Assembly: GCA_016191815.1 (NCBI GenBank)
Contig: JACPVI010000036.1
Span: forward strand, 1 to 64,000
From: Myxococcales bacterium
Lineage (GTDB): Bacteria > Myxococcota > Myxococcia > Myxococcales > Myxococcaceae
Direction of reading: 5' to 3'
Length of the DNA: 64,000 nucleotides
This document shows, piece after piece, positions 8,047 through 15,516 of the stretch. The translations under genes were made by a program, and so were the position numbers. Under the pieces are notes generated by a model that made no database searches, had not been told where the DNA came from, and worked only from the letters and a program-made list of their open reading frames with translations. The number at the start of each line of letters is the position of its first letter. The stretch's first letter is position 1.

Positions 8047-8556
8047 TCACTGCGCCAAGTCGAAGGCCTGGGTGCCCACCGCCGTTTCGTCCACCAGGAA
8101 CAGCGCCTCCCACTGCCCCCACAGGCGCGCGGTGTCGATCATCGTCCCGGCGACCATCAGCTCAAAGTCCACTCGTTGCGCCTCGAATGGCGTCCCGGTC
8201 AGGATCGCCTCCCGGCGCTCGTAGGGCATCCCGCGGGGGGTGAGAAGCTCCACCACCAGCTTCTGCCCTGTGCGCGCGCCAAGCACGTTCGCGCAGACCT
8301 TCACCGACCGGACCGAGGACACGCTGGTGGCGCCGGCAGGATCGAGCTCCGCGCAGGTGGTGGCCGAAAGCGGAGGAGGCTTCAAGGGCTCCACCATCTC
8401 CAGCTCGGGCACTGGGCCCGGCTCGGCTGTGCTCACCTCCGGCGGCGCGGGCGCGAGCTCCTCCGGGGGAGACTGCTCCTCCGGAGGCGGCTGCGTCGGC
8501 TTCTGGGTGCAGGACAGCCCGAGCGCGGCGCTCAGAAGCAACGGGATCAGCCTCAT
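8047..8556 (-). CDS. small lipoprotein with Pro/Glu linker, paralogous at its C-terminus to the lipoprotein at 9075
   Basis: A 169-residue product starts at the ATG overlapping the PqqD-like stop (ATGA). The N-terminus LLLSAALGLSC is a signal peptide with a lipobox-like Cys at residue 16. A Pro/Glu-rich linker follows, then a compact domain ending VAGTMIDTARLWGQWEAL and AFDLAQ. The protein at 9075-9596 ends with VAGTMIQTSGLTGTWTGEV and AFDLY, so the two share this domain. It sits between the PqqD-like gene and the giant secreted gene and is probably attached to the inner or outer membrane. I do not recognise the family. Confidence 0.75.
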   Translation of the reverse strand: MRLIPLLLSAALGLSCTQKPTQPPPEEQSPPEELAPAPPEVSTAEPGPVPELEMVEPLKPPPLSATTCAELDPAGATSVSSVRSVKVCANVLGARTGQKLVVELLTPRGMPYERREAILTGTPFEAQRVDFELMVAGTMIDTARLWGQWEALFLVDETAVGTQAFDLAQ

Positions 8557-8855
8557 CGCGCGCCTCCTTTCGGCCCCGGCCCGGCACCGGCGCCGCCTTC
8601 CCGGTGGACCAGCGCTCGGTCCTCGAGCACCAAGAGAAAGGTGCCCACGTCCGCGAGAGCCGCCTCCACCGGAACTGCGAACTCGCGCGAGATGGAACGG
8701 GCGATCTCTCCCGCCGACCGGCGCCCGTCGAGCAGCTCCCACACCCGCGCCCCCGCCGCGTTCAGTCCCCGCAGCGTGCGGCCGGATTCATCGAGCACCA
8801 CGCACTCGTCGCCGAAGCGGCTCGTTTCCGAGCCTGCCTGACGCCGGAAGACCAT
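8553..8855 (-). CDS. PqqD-family peptide-binding protein (RRE-like winged helix)
   Basis: The product is 100 residues from the ATG at 8855, which has GGAG 3 bases upstream; TTG 8918 and ATG 8909 in the same frame lack a ribosome site. The sequence ECVVLDESGRTLRGLNAAGARVWELLDG, then EIARSISREFAVP and a final helix, matches the PqqD fold. That fold is the RiPP recognition element, which binds leader peptides and presents them to modifying enzymes. It heads a minus-strand operon with a lipoprotein, a large secreted protein, a YxxPxI peptide and an HprK-like kinase. By family knowledge PqqD-like and HprK-like genes recur together; the biochemistry here is inferred. Confidence 0.82.
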   Translation of the reverse strand: MVFRRQAGSETSRFGDECVVLDESGRTLRGLNAAGARVWELLDGRRSAGEIARSISREFAVPVEAALADVGTFLLVLEDRALVHREGGAGAGPGPKGGAR

Positions 8856-8976
8856 TGACTCCGAGACCGCCGCGGGGTGGGCGCCGCGACGACCATCCGC
8901 GCCTCTCATCGGATACAAGGGTAGCCGAATTCGCGGCGGCGGACCAAGGCGGGCCCGTCAGATTTTGGAGTTTTTT

Positions 8977-8996
8977 CCCTACCTTAGCGGGTAGGG
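8977..8996. other. hairpin upstream of the PqqD-like operon
   Basis: CCCTACC (8977-8983) and GGTAGGG (8990-8996) can pair around a 6-base loop, and six T precede the stem on the plus strand. On neither strand does a U run follow the stem, so it is not a normal intrinsic terminator. It lies in the 219-base gap between the stop of the lipoprotein at 9075 and the PqqD-like start, where the operon promoter is expected. Confidence 0.3.
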
Positions 8997-9074
8997 TCGG
9001 CCCCCGGGTCGTTCACCCACGGGTCGCCCCGAACCTGTGTCGAGCTCCGAGGGCGGCGCAAGGCCGCGATCCTG

Positions 9075-9596
9075 CTAGTAAAGGTCGAAGGCCGTCCGGG
9101 CGTTGGGCGTGGACGCGGAGTCGATCAGGACCTCGCCCGTCCATGTGCCGGTGAGGCCGGAGGTCTGGATCATGGTGCCGGCGACCGGCATGGAGACCCA
9201 GACTCGCCAGCCGGTGGCGGTCCGCTCGGCCTGCTGCTCGCCGGATCCGGCGGGGACGTCGGTGGCGAAGGCCACGTCGTACCGCTGGTAGGCGGCGCCG
9301 CTCGGGGTGAAGACGAAGACCGTCTCGGTGTGGTGTCCGGAGAGGGAGCCGGTGATCTCGGTGGCGAAGAAGACGTCGTAGGTGCTCATGATCGGGTACG
9401 CCGTCTTCCAGGTCGGCTCGACGCCCGCGACGTGCTCGTCGGTGGTCCTTAGCGCGTAGGTCGGCGCCGAGGTGCTGCCGCTGCGCGACTTGTTGCCCTT
9501 GAGGCCGTCGGGCGAATCGCTTTGCAACTCTGGCCCGCAAGCGGCGAGGGTGAGGGCGGCGGCAGCGGCGACGACGGCGGAAAGCATTCGGTGCAT
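9075..9596 (-). CDS. lipoprotein sharing the C-terminal domain of the 8047 lipoprotein
   Basis: From the ATG at 9596, with GGGAG upstream, the product is 173 residues. MHRMLSAVVAAAAALTLAAC is a lipoprotein signal peptide with an LAAC lipobox. After a Ser/Gly-rich stretch comes a beta-rich domain with DVFFATEITGSLSGHHTETV, VAGTMIQTSGLTGTWTGEV and AFDLY. The ending parallels the lipoprotein at 8047-8556, which suggests duplication within the peptide locus. It lies between a TlpA-like thioredoxin and the PqqD-like operon on the same strand and may be part of the same system. No known function is recognised. Confidence 0.75.
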   Translation of the reverse strand: MHRMLSAVVAAAAALTLAACGPELQSDSPDGLKGNKSRSGSTSAPTYALRTTDEHVAGVEPTWKTAYPIMSTYDVFFATEITGSLSGHHTETVFVFTPSGAAYQRYDVAFATDVPAGSGEQQAERTATGWRVWVSMPVAGTMIQTSGLTGTWTGEVLIDSASTPNARTAFDLY

Positions 9597-9728
9597 GGCG
9601 TTCTCCCTGTGGTTGGGATCGCCTCGGTGCAACCGAAGGGCCGCTCGGTCGCCGGCCCGTTTCCGCCCGTTTGAGGCCGGCCGGGAGGGTCCGGCGGCTC
9701 GGAGGGGTCGGCCGCAACCCTCTGGGGG

Positions 9729-10322
9729 CTACGGGCCGCCTTTTTCTGCCTTGGGGGCGCCGGTTTTCCCGCCTTCGAGCGCCCGCTCCACCGCGGCGGC
9801 GATCGCCTCGATGGTGCCCTCGGAGTACCCGCGGTGGACGGCGGCCACGGTGCCGTCGGGGCGGACGATGAACACCGAGGGGAGGGGGCTTTTGGGGCCG
9901 AGCCAGCGCCGCGCCACCAGGTTGAACCGGTCCTTGAGCACCGGGAAGGTGACCTGGTTCTGTTCGATCAGCTCCTGCACCGCCTTCTGGCCCTCCGGCT
10001 CGGTGTCGATGGAGACCATCAGCACCCTTAGGCCCTCGGTCCTGCGGCGCTCGTAGAGCGACTGGAGGTAGGGCATCTCCTTCTTGCAGGGCTTGCAGAA
10101 CGAGGCCATGAACGAAAGGAGCAACACCTTGGCGCCCTTGTCCTCGGCGTCGGGGCCGACATAGCGATGGAGACCGTCGGCCGCCGCCCCGGTGGCCTTG
10201 GCGTTGTAGACCGGCAGCCGGAACATCGGGGCCGGCTTGTCGATCGCCGCGACCTCCTCGGCCAGCGCCGGCGCCGGGAGGGTGAGCGAAAGAAGCGCGA
10301 ACAGACATCCCCGTCCAGTCAT
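9729..10322 (-). CDS. TlpA/ResA-like periplasmic thioredoxin
   Basis: This 197-residue protein has a signal peptide (FALLSLTLPAPALA) and a thioredoxin fold of the AhpC-TSA/redoxin type. The active-site pair is FCKPCK with Cys 76 and 79, the cis-Pro loop is SPLPSVFIVRPDG, and EGTIEAIAAAVERAL forms the last helix. Such proteins reduce disulfides outside the cytoplasm, often for cytochrome c maturation. The start is the ATG at 10322, between hisS and this gene. The C-terminus has a charged GAPKAEKGGP tail. It may serve the heme proteins encoded further right, but that link is only inference. Confidence 0.85.
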   Translation of the reverse strand: MTGRGCLFALLSLTLPAPALAEEVAAIDKPAPMFRLPVYNAKATGAAADGLHRYVGPDAEDKGAKVLLLSFMASFCKPCKKEMPYLQSLYERRRTEGLRVLMVSIDTEPEGQKAVQELIEQNQVTFPVLKDRFNLVARRWLGPKSPLPSVFIVRPDGTVAAVHRGYSEGTIEAIAAAVERALEGGKTGAPKAEKGGP

Positions 10323-10360
10323 CGCTCTTGCTCTCCGGGCGCGAGGATACAGCACCGGCT

Positions 10361-11623
10361 TCACGCTCGCCTCAGCACGGCGGAAAGCTCCGAGAAGGCG
10401 ACCCGCCTCGGCTCCCCGCCTGCCATCGGCCTGAGCTCGCCGGCCCGATCGGCCAGTTCCTTCTCTCCCAGGACCAGCGCGAAGCGGGCGCCGGACTTGT
10501 CGGCGCGCTTCATCTGGGACTTCAGGCTTCCGCCGCGGGTGTCCAGCTCGACGCGAAGCCCTGCGCGCCTGAGCGCGGAGGAGAGCCTCATCGCCTCGTC
10601 CTGGGCCTGGACGTCCACGAAGGCCACGAACAGATCCGGTCGGACCCCGAACCTCTTCCCCGCCGCGCCAAGGAGCAGGCAGATCCGGTCCAGCCCGAGC
10701 GCCACCCCGACCGCCGGCACGTCCGGCCCGCCCAGCTCGCGGACCAGCCGGTCGTATCGCCCTCCCCCCCCGACCGCGCTCGCGGTGCCCAGCGCCGGAT
10801 CGTCGGCGACGAACTCGAACGCGGTGCGGGTGTAGTAGTCGAGCCCCCGAACCATGGAGGGGTCCAGCTCGTAGCGGACCCCGAGCAGGTCCAGCCGCCG
10901 CCGCACCTCGGCGAGGTGCTGGCGGCACGCCTCGCAGAGCGAGTCCTGCACCTTCGGCGCTCCCTGGGCGATCGCCCGGCACGATTCGTTCTTGCAATCG
11001 AGCACCCGGAGCGGGTTCCGCTCCAGGCGGGTCTGGCAGTCCGGGCACAGCTCCTCGCGGTGGGCGGAGAGGTAGGCGACCAGCCTCTTCTGGTGCTCGG
11101 GCCGGCACGCCTCGTCGCCGAGCGAGTTGAGGTGCAACGCCACTCCCGAAAGCTCGAGGGCATTGAGGAAGTGGACCACCATCTCCATCACTTCGACGTC
11201 CTGGGCCGGCTCCTTCGCCCCGAAGGCCTCCACGCCGATCTGGTGGAATTGCCGGTAGCGGCCGGTCTTCATCCGCTCGTACCGGAACATCGGGCCGATG
11301 TAGTACCAGCGGGTGAGCGGCTCCTTCTGGGCCACCGCGTGCTCGACGTAGGCGCGGACCGCCGGGGCGGTGCCCTCGGGCCGCAAGGACACCGAGCGGC
11401 CGGCCTTGTCGTGGAAGGTGTACATCTCCTTGCCCACGATGTCGGTGGCCTCGCCCACGCTTCGCTCGAAGAGCGAAGTGTCCTCGAGCACGGGCGTGCG
11501 GACTTCGGCGTAGCCGTACCGGGAGAAGATCTCCCGCGCAGCCGCCTCGACGTGCTGCCAGATCCCGATCTCCTCCGGGAGGAGGTCGTTCATCCCCTTC
11601 ACCGCGGCGAGCTTCTGGCTCAC
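10361..11623 (-). CDS. hisS: histidyl-tRNA synthetase
   Basis: This 420-residue class II aminoacyl-tRNA synthetase charges tRNA-His. VKGMNDLLPEE is the standard HisRS N-terminus. Motif 2 is FRYERMKTGRYRQFHQIGVE; the histidine A box is seen as LDYYTRTAFEF, and GVALGLDRI is motif 3. The C-terminal anticodon-binding domain carries DTRGGSLKSQMKRAD. The GTG at 11623 is chosen because it gives this canonical N-terminus and overlaps the psd stop as GTGA. Confidence 0.96.
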   Translation of the reverse strand: MSQKLAAVKGMNDLLPEEIGIWQHVEAAAREIFSRYGYAEVRTPVLEDTSLFERSVGEATDIVGKEMYTFHDKAGRSVSLRPEGTAPAVRAYVEHAVAQKEPLTRWYYIGPMFRYERMKTGRYRQFHQIGVEAFGAKEPAQDVEVMEMVVHFLNALELSGVALHLNSLGDEACRPEHQKRLVAYLSAHREELCPDCQTRLERNPLRVLDCKNESCRAIAQGAPKVQDSLCEACRQHLAEVRRRLDLLGVRYELDPSMVRGLDYYTRTAFEFVADDPALGTASAVGGGGRYDRLVRELGGPDVPAVGVALGLDRICLLLGAAGKRFGVRPDLFVAFVDVQAQDEAMRLSSALRRAGLRVELDTRGGSLKSQMKRADKSGARFALVLGEKELADRAGELRPMAGGEPRRVAFSELSAVLRRA

Positions 11624-12462
11624 GACTGCGCTCCAATCCGGCGCCCCACGCGCACCGCCGCGCCTTTGGCGAGCTCCGGCGCCCACGCCACCCGCCCGCG
11701 CTGGAAGAGCAGGATCACCGTGGACCCCATCTCGAAGGTCGCCAGCTCATCCCCCTTGTTGATCGGCAGCGGAGAGCCGTAGCGCCTGCGGGCGCGGATC
11801 TGCCCGTCGCGGGTCACCACCTCGTCGTAGGCGGCGCGGATCCTCCCCACGCAGGTCGCGCCCACTGCCACCAGCGCCACCCTCCCGAGGCCGGTGGAGA
11901 AGTAGGTGGCGAGCCGCTCGTTCAGGCAGAACAGCGCCTCCTTGCTGCGCACCAGGCGAGGGCTCACCGGCCAGATGTCGCCGGGGATGTAGGTGTAGCC
12001 CTCGATGCCCCCGCTGACCGGCGCGTGGATGCGGTGATAGTCGCGCGGCGAGAGGTAGAGCGTCGCGAACGCGCCCCCGTCGAAGGCGCGAGCCTCCTCC
12101 GGCTCGTCGAGCAGGCGCTCCAGGCTGTAGCGGATGCCCTTGGCCTGCAGGCACTCGCCGGCCTCGATCGCCCCGCCTTCGCTGACCGTGCCGTCGACCG
12201 GGGAGACCACCGCGCGCGGGTCGGGATCGATCGGTCGAGCACCGGACCTGAGCCGCCGGGTGAAGAACTCCGCGAGGGTGCGGTACTGCTCCAAGGGCAG
12301 CTCGGCCTCGCCCAGATCGACCCCGAAGGCGCGCGCGAACGCCCGGGTGGCCAGCCGGTGTACGCCCGCCGGCAGTGGCGCCCGCGCCGCCGCCCCGGCC
12401 GCGGTCGAAAGTGCCGACCTGGGCAACAGCTGCACCAGGCTGATCAACGTCTGGTCGCGCAT
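11620..12462 (-). CDS. psd: phosphatidylserine decarboxylase proenzyme
   Basis: The enzyme converts phosphatidylserine to phosphatidylethanolamine at the inner membrane. The 280-residue length fits the PSD-B type. Motifs seen are FFTRRLRSGARPID, VVSPVDGTVSEGG, FATLYLSPRDYHRIHAPV, RVALVAVGATCVGRI and, near the end, FEMGSTVILLF, where cleavage between Gly and Ser creates the pyruvoyl group. The usual motif is LGST; here it is MGST. It is translationally coupled to hisS. Confidence 0.95.
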   Translation of the reverse strand: MRDQTLISLVQLLPRSALSTAAGAAARAPLPAGVHRLATRAFARAFGVDLGEAELPLEQYRTLAEFFTRRLRSGARPIDPDPRAVVSPVDGTVSEGGAIEAGECLQAKGIRYSLERLLDEPEEARAFDGGAFATLYLSPRDYHRIHAPVSGGIEGYTYIPGDIWPVSPRLVRSKEALFCLNERLATYFSTGLGRVALVAVGATCVGRIRAAYDEVVTRDGQIRARRRYGSPLPINKGDELATFEMGSTVILLFQRGRVAWAPELAKGAAVRVGRRIGAQS

Positions 12463-12501
12463 CGGTAGAGGACTAACGAAGCGTTGCGCCCGCGGCCAAA
12501 G

Positions 12502-13155
12502 TCACCCGCCCGCGTCCAAAGAGCCGCCATCGGGCAGGCGCCACTCGAGCCGGAAAGCGCTCTTGGCGACGAAGTCGTACACCTTGCCGGCCTCGAGGAG
12601 CACCACCCGATCCGCGAAGCCCGGGTGGCGGTCCCGGCAATTGGCGATGTCCTTGAGCTCGTACGAATCCATCTTGCCCCGGCCGGTGACCTCCACCGCG
12701 TCGGCCTGCCGAAAGCAGCCGGAGAAGCGCGCGAGGAACTCCGCCGCGCTCATTCCGCTCACCGGCTGGGTGGGGCCGGCGTCCGGCGGCGCCTCGGCCG
12801 CCTTGGGAGCGGGGGGCGGGAGCGCCGATGGCTCCGAGGGCGGCATGGGGACCGGCTTTAGCGCCTCGGCCACTGCTTTTTTCCTCTGCTCGTCCTCTGC
12901 CTTCACGCGCTCCCGCCCGCTCGCGATGCGCTCGAGCATGTCCTTGGCGGCGGCGTGGTCCAGGCTGGACTCCGGCACCTTCGAGAGCAGCGCTTCCACC
13001 TCGGCCATTCGGGGATCCCAGTACGCGTCGTCCAGCTTCTCGGCGTACAGGGAGGCGTGCAGCGACATCGCCTGGGCGTATTCCGGCGAAGGCTTGCTCT
13101 TGCTGCAGGCGAAGAGGGCGAGGGCGAGGACGAGGGTCCCAAGAGGGTTGCGCAC
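12502..13155 (-). CDS. putative lipoprotein, function unknown
   Basis: The 217-residue product begins at GTG 13155. Residues 1-17 end in LALFAC, a lipobox-like site. A helical charged region follows, then a Pro/Ala-rich linker (PPSEPSALPPPAPKAAEAPP) and a C-terminal domain with two Cys (SGCFRQAD and IANCRDRH) that may form a disulfide. No family is recognised. It lies between psd and a metallophosphoesterase gene, 39 and 23 bases away, on the same strand. Confidence 0.7.
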   Translation of the reverse strand: MRNPLGTLVLALALFACSKSKPSPEYAQAMSLHASLYAEKLDDAYWDPRMAEVEALLSKVPESSLDHAAAKDMLERIASGRERVKAEDEQRKKAVAEALKPVPMPPSEPSALPPPAPKAAEAPPDAGPTQPVSGMSAAEFLARFSGCFRQADAVEVTGRGKMDSYELKDIANCRDRHPGFADRVVLLEAGKVYDFVAKSAFRLEWRLPDGGSLDAGG

Positions 13156-13178
13156 GGCGGTGGACCTTAGCTCGTTTG

Positions 13179-13910
13179 TCAGACCCCCAAAAACAACCTC
13201 TTCCCGAAGTTCAGCGCCAGGTCCGCATCGAAGATGCGCTGGGCGCTGGTCTCGATGTCGTACTCCACCCGGACGTACTCCACGGTGCGGGCGTCGGTGT
13301 CGCAGATCACGAAGCAGGCCCGGTTGTCGTAGTCGCGCGGCTGGCCCACCGAGCCCACCGAGATGATGTACTTGTAGCCGCGCCTCACCCCGAACTTCTG
13401 GGCCACCACGTCGTTCACCTCGCCGTTGCCGATCGCGAACGCCTTGCAGAGGTGGCTGTGGCCGATGAAGGTGACTTCGGGCAGATCGGCCACGTGCGGC
13501 ATCAGCTCGCGGGCTTGCTCGAGCGCGAAGATGTACTCGTAGGCGCGCGGCTCGATGGGCGAGCCGTGGCTGAAGCCGACCTCGCCGATCTGGTAGGTGT
13601 AAGGCAGGCTCCTCAGCCACCCCAGATTGTCGTCGGAGAGCACGCTCGCTGACCAGTCCAGGGCGTGCCTCGCGGCGTCGTAATAGAAGGAGTAGTCCAT
13701 CCTCCCCGAGACCGCGGCGTCGTGGTTTCCCAAGAGCGTCACCTCCGCCACCGAGCGCACCAGATCGCAGCATGGGTTCGGCGAGGCCCCGTAGCCCACC
13801 ACGTCCCCCAGGGAGACCACCCGGTCCACCTTCTGCTGGTCCGCCGACCTTAAGACCTCGGTCAGGGCCTCGACGTTGCTGTGCACGTCCGAGATGATCG
13901 CGATGCGCAT
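13179..13910 (-). CDS. calcineurin-like metallophosphoesterase
   Basis: This 243-residue protein has all the metal-binding blocks of the family: ISDVHSNVEAL, VVSLGDVVGYGASP, VTLLGNHD, GFSHGSP and TFIGHSH. The order and size match the stand-alone YfcE/MJ0936-like phosphodiesterases. It hydrolyses a phosphomono- or diester with a dinuclear metal site; the substrate is not predictable. It starts at the ATG at 13910 and lies 23 bases from the start of a PilZ gene's downstream end, so co-transcription with that gene is likely. Confidence 0.9.
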   Translation of the reverse strand: MRIAIISDVHSNVEALTEVLRSADQQKVDRVVSLGDVVGYGASPNPCCDLVRSVAEVTLLGNHDAAVSGRMDYSFYYDAARHALDWSASVLSDDNLGWLRSLPYTYQIGEVGFSHGSPIEPRAYEYIFALEQARELMPHVADLPEVTFIGHSHLCKAFAIGNGEVNDVVAQKFGVRRGYKYIISVGSVGQPRDYDNRACFVICDTDARTVEYVRVEYDIETSAQRIFDADLALNFGKRLFLGV

Positions 13911-13933
13911 CGCTCCCCTTTTACCCGACCTGG

Positions 13934-14278
13934 CTAGGGGCTGCCCGGCTTTCGGCCATTCTGCTCGCTCTGGATGATCTTCCGGATCAGCTCCAGCTTC
14001 GGCGCATCCACGTCATCGAACCTGAGCCCCATTCCAGGTGGCCCCGCCGCTCCGCTGCTGCGCGTCCAGACGACCGTCGCGTGGGCTTCGACCTCCTGGG
14101 CCTCGCCCATGCCGAACCGGAGCACCGCCCTGGCGCCTTCTGCCAAGGGGGTGCTGGTCCTCACGAACAGCCCGCCCTCGCTGAGGTTGCCGATCCGGGC
14201 GTAGACCGTCACGTTGTCGCCCTCGCACCAGCACCGAAGGCGCGAGGGGAGGCGGTCGTACTTGCGGTTGTCGGTCAC
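13934..14278 (-). CDS. PilZ-domain protein (Myxococcus-type)
   Basis: A single PilZ domain of 114 residues. The Arg-rich N-terminal switch is YDRLPSRLRCW, followed by ARIGNLSEGGLFVRT, equivalent to the D/N-x-S-x-x-G block, and GMGLRFDDVD. These residues bind cyclic-di-GMP in active family members. The layout resembles the short PilZ paralogs abundant in myxobacteria. The gene heads a minus-strand run divergent from a sugar kinase. It may transmit the signal made by GGDEF proteins such as the one at the window start. Confidence 0.88.
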   Translation of the reverse strand: MTDNRKYDRLPSRLRCWCEGDNVTVYARIGNLSEGGLFVRTSTPLAEGARAVLRFGMGEAQEVEAHATVVWTRSSGAAGPPGMGLRFDDVDAPKLELIRKIIQSEQNGRKPGSP

Positions 14279-14541
14279 CTCGGCCCTCCGGCGCGCGGCC
14301 CGCTCCGCGCTTCTCCCCCCGGTGGGACTGCGCCAGGGCCAGGCGCCGCGGCCAACCGGGCGCTGCCCAGGCTCCGAAAGCGTAGGGAGGCCGGATCCCG
14401 AACGTCAAGCGCGAGCCGCGGGTCGCCGGCGAAACCAACCCGCACAGGAGGTCACAGCGGGCGTCTGACCCTCCCACAGGGCCTTGTCAATGGGGAATCG
14501 GCGTTGCATCGTGCCGCGCCCCGAAGGGCAAAGGAGCAGCC

Positions 14542-15516
14542 GTGAGAATCGTCGTCACCGGCTCGTTGGCGTACGACTACCTGATGACTTTCCCGGGGCA
14601 CTTCAAGGACCACATCCTGCCGGACAAGGTCCACACCCTGGCGGTCAGCTTCCTGGTGGACTCGATGAGGAGGATGCGAGGCGGAGTGGCGGGGAACATC
14701 GCCTACTCCCTGGCGCTGCTCGGCGAGCGCCCGCTGGTGGTGGCCACGGCGGGAGCGGACTTCGGCGAGTACCGCGCCTGGATGGAGGCGGTGGGCATCG
14801 ACACCTCCGGGGTGGTGGAGATTCCCGATGAGTTCACCGCCTCCTGCTTCATCAACACCGACCGGGCCAACAACCAGATCGTGGCCTTCTACTCGGGGGC
14901 GATGTCCCGGGCGAAGGACCTCTCCTTGGCCACCCGCGGGCTGACGAAGGACGACCTGGTGATCATCTCCCCCACTGATCCGATGGCGATCGCCCGCTAC
15001 GCTGGCGAGTGCCAAAAGCTCGGAGTCCCGTACATCTTCGATCCGGGCAAGCAGACGCCGAGGTTGGAAGCGGAGCAGATCCTCACCGGCCTTGCGGGCG
15101 CCTCGGTGCTGATCGGCAACGACTACGAGTTCGGCATGATGGCGCAGAAGCTCGGCCGCACCGAGGGAGACCTTTTCGCCTCCGCTCCGGTGACGGTGGT
15201 GACCCAAGGAGAGCGCGGCTCGACCATCTTCTCCCGCGGGAGGACGATCGAGATCCCCGCCGCGATACCTAAGGAGGTGCGGGACCCCACGGGGGCCGGA
15301 GACGCCTACCTCGCGGGGCTGGCCTTCGGCATCCGCCGGGCGCTTCCGCTGGAGGTGGCCGGGAGAGTGGCCTCGCTGGTGGCCGCCTACGCCATCGAGC
15401 AGCGCGGCTGCCAGGAGCACCGCTTCACCCTGCCCGGGCTCGAGGAGCGGTTCCGCACGGTCTTTGGACCTTCGAGGGAGCTGCAGGCGCTCGCGGGGAA
15501 GGCGCTCACGGGCTAG
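14542..15516 (+). CDS. PfkB/ribokinase-family kinase, adenosine kinase-like
   Basis: This 324-residue protein starts at GTG 14542 with GGAG 8 bases upstream (AAAGGAGCAGCC). It has the N-terminal GSLAYDYLMTFPG, the first signature region GGVAGNIAYSLALLG, and the second signature DPTGAGDAYLAGLAFG with the catalytic Asp. The closest pattern is the bacterial adenosine/ribokinase group. The phospho-acceptor sugar or nucleoside cannot be fixed from sequence. It converges on mlaD, and the coding regions overlap by 11 bases. Confidence 0.9.
   Translation: MRIVVTGSLAYDYLMTFPGHFKDHILPDKVHTLAVSFLVDSMRRMRGGVAGNIAYSLALLGERPLVVATAGADFGEYRAWMEAVGIDTSGVVEIPDEFTASCFINTDRANNQIVAFYSGAMSRAKDLSLATRGLTKDDLVIISPTDPMAIARYAGECQKLGVPYIFDPGKQTPRLEAEQILTGLAGASVLIGNDYEFGMMAQKLGRTEGDLFASAPVTVVTQGERGSTIFSRGRTIEIPAAIPKEVRDPTGAGDAYLAGLAFGIRRALPLEVAGRVASLVAAYAIEQRGCQEHRFTLPGLEERFRTVFGPSRELQALAGKALTG

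Noticed and set aside
3899-8855. Lasso-peptide cluster
   Set aside because: The peptide motif and PqqD/HprK-like genes fit in part, but no asparagine-synthetase-like cyclase and no transglutaminase-like leader peptidase are present.
8977-8996. Hairpin as an intrinsic terminator
   Set aside because: The T run precedes the stem on the plus strand, and the minus strand has A after the stem, so neither orientation is terminator-like.
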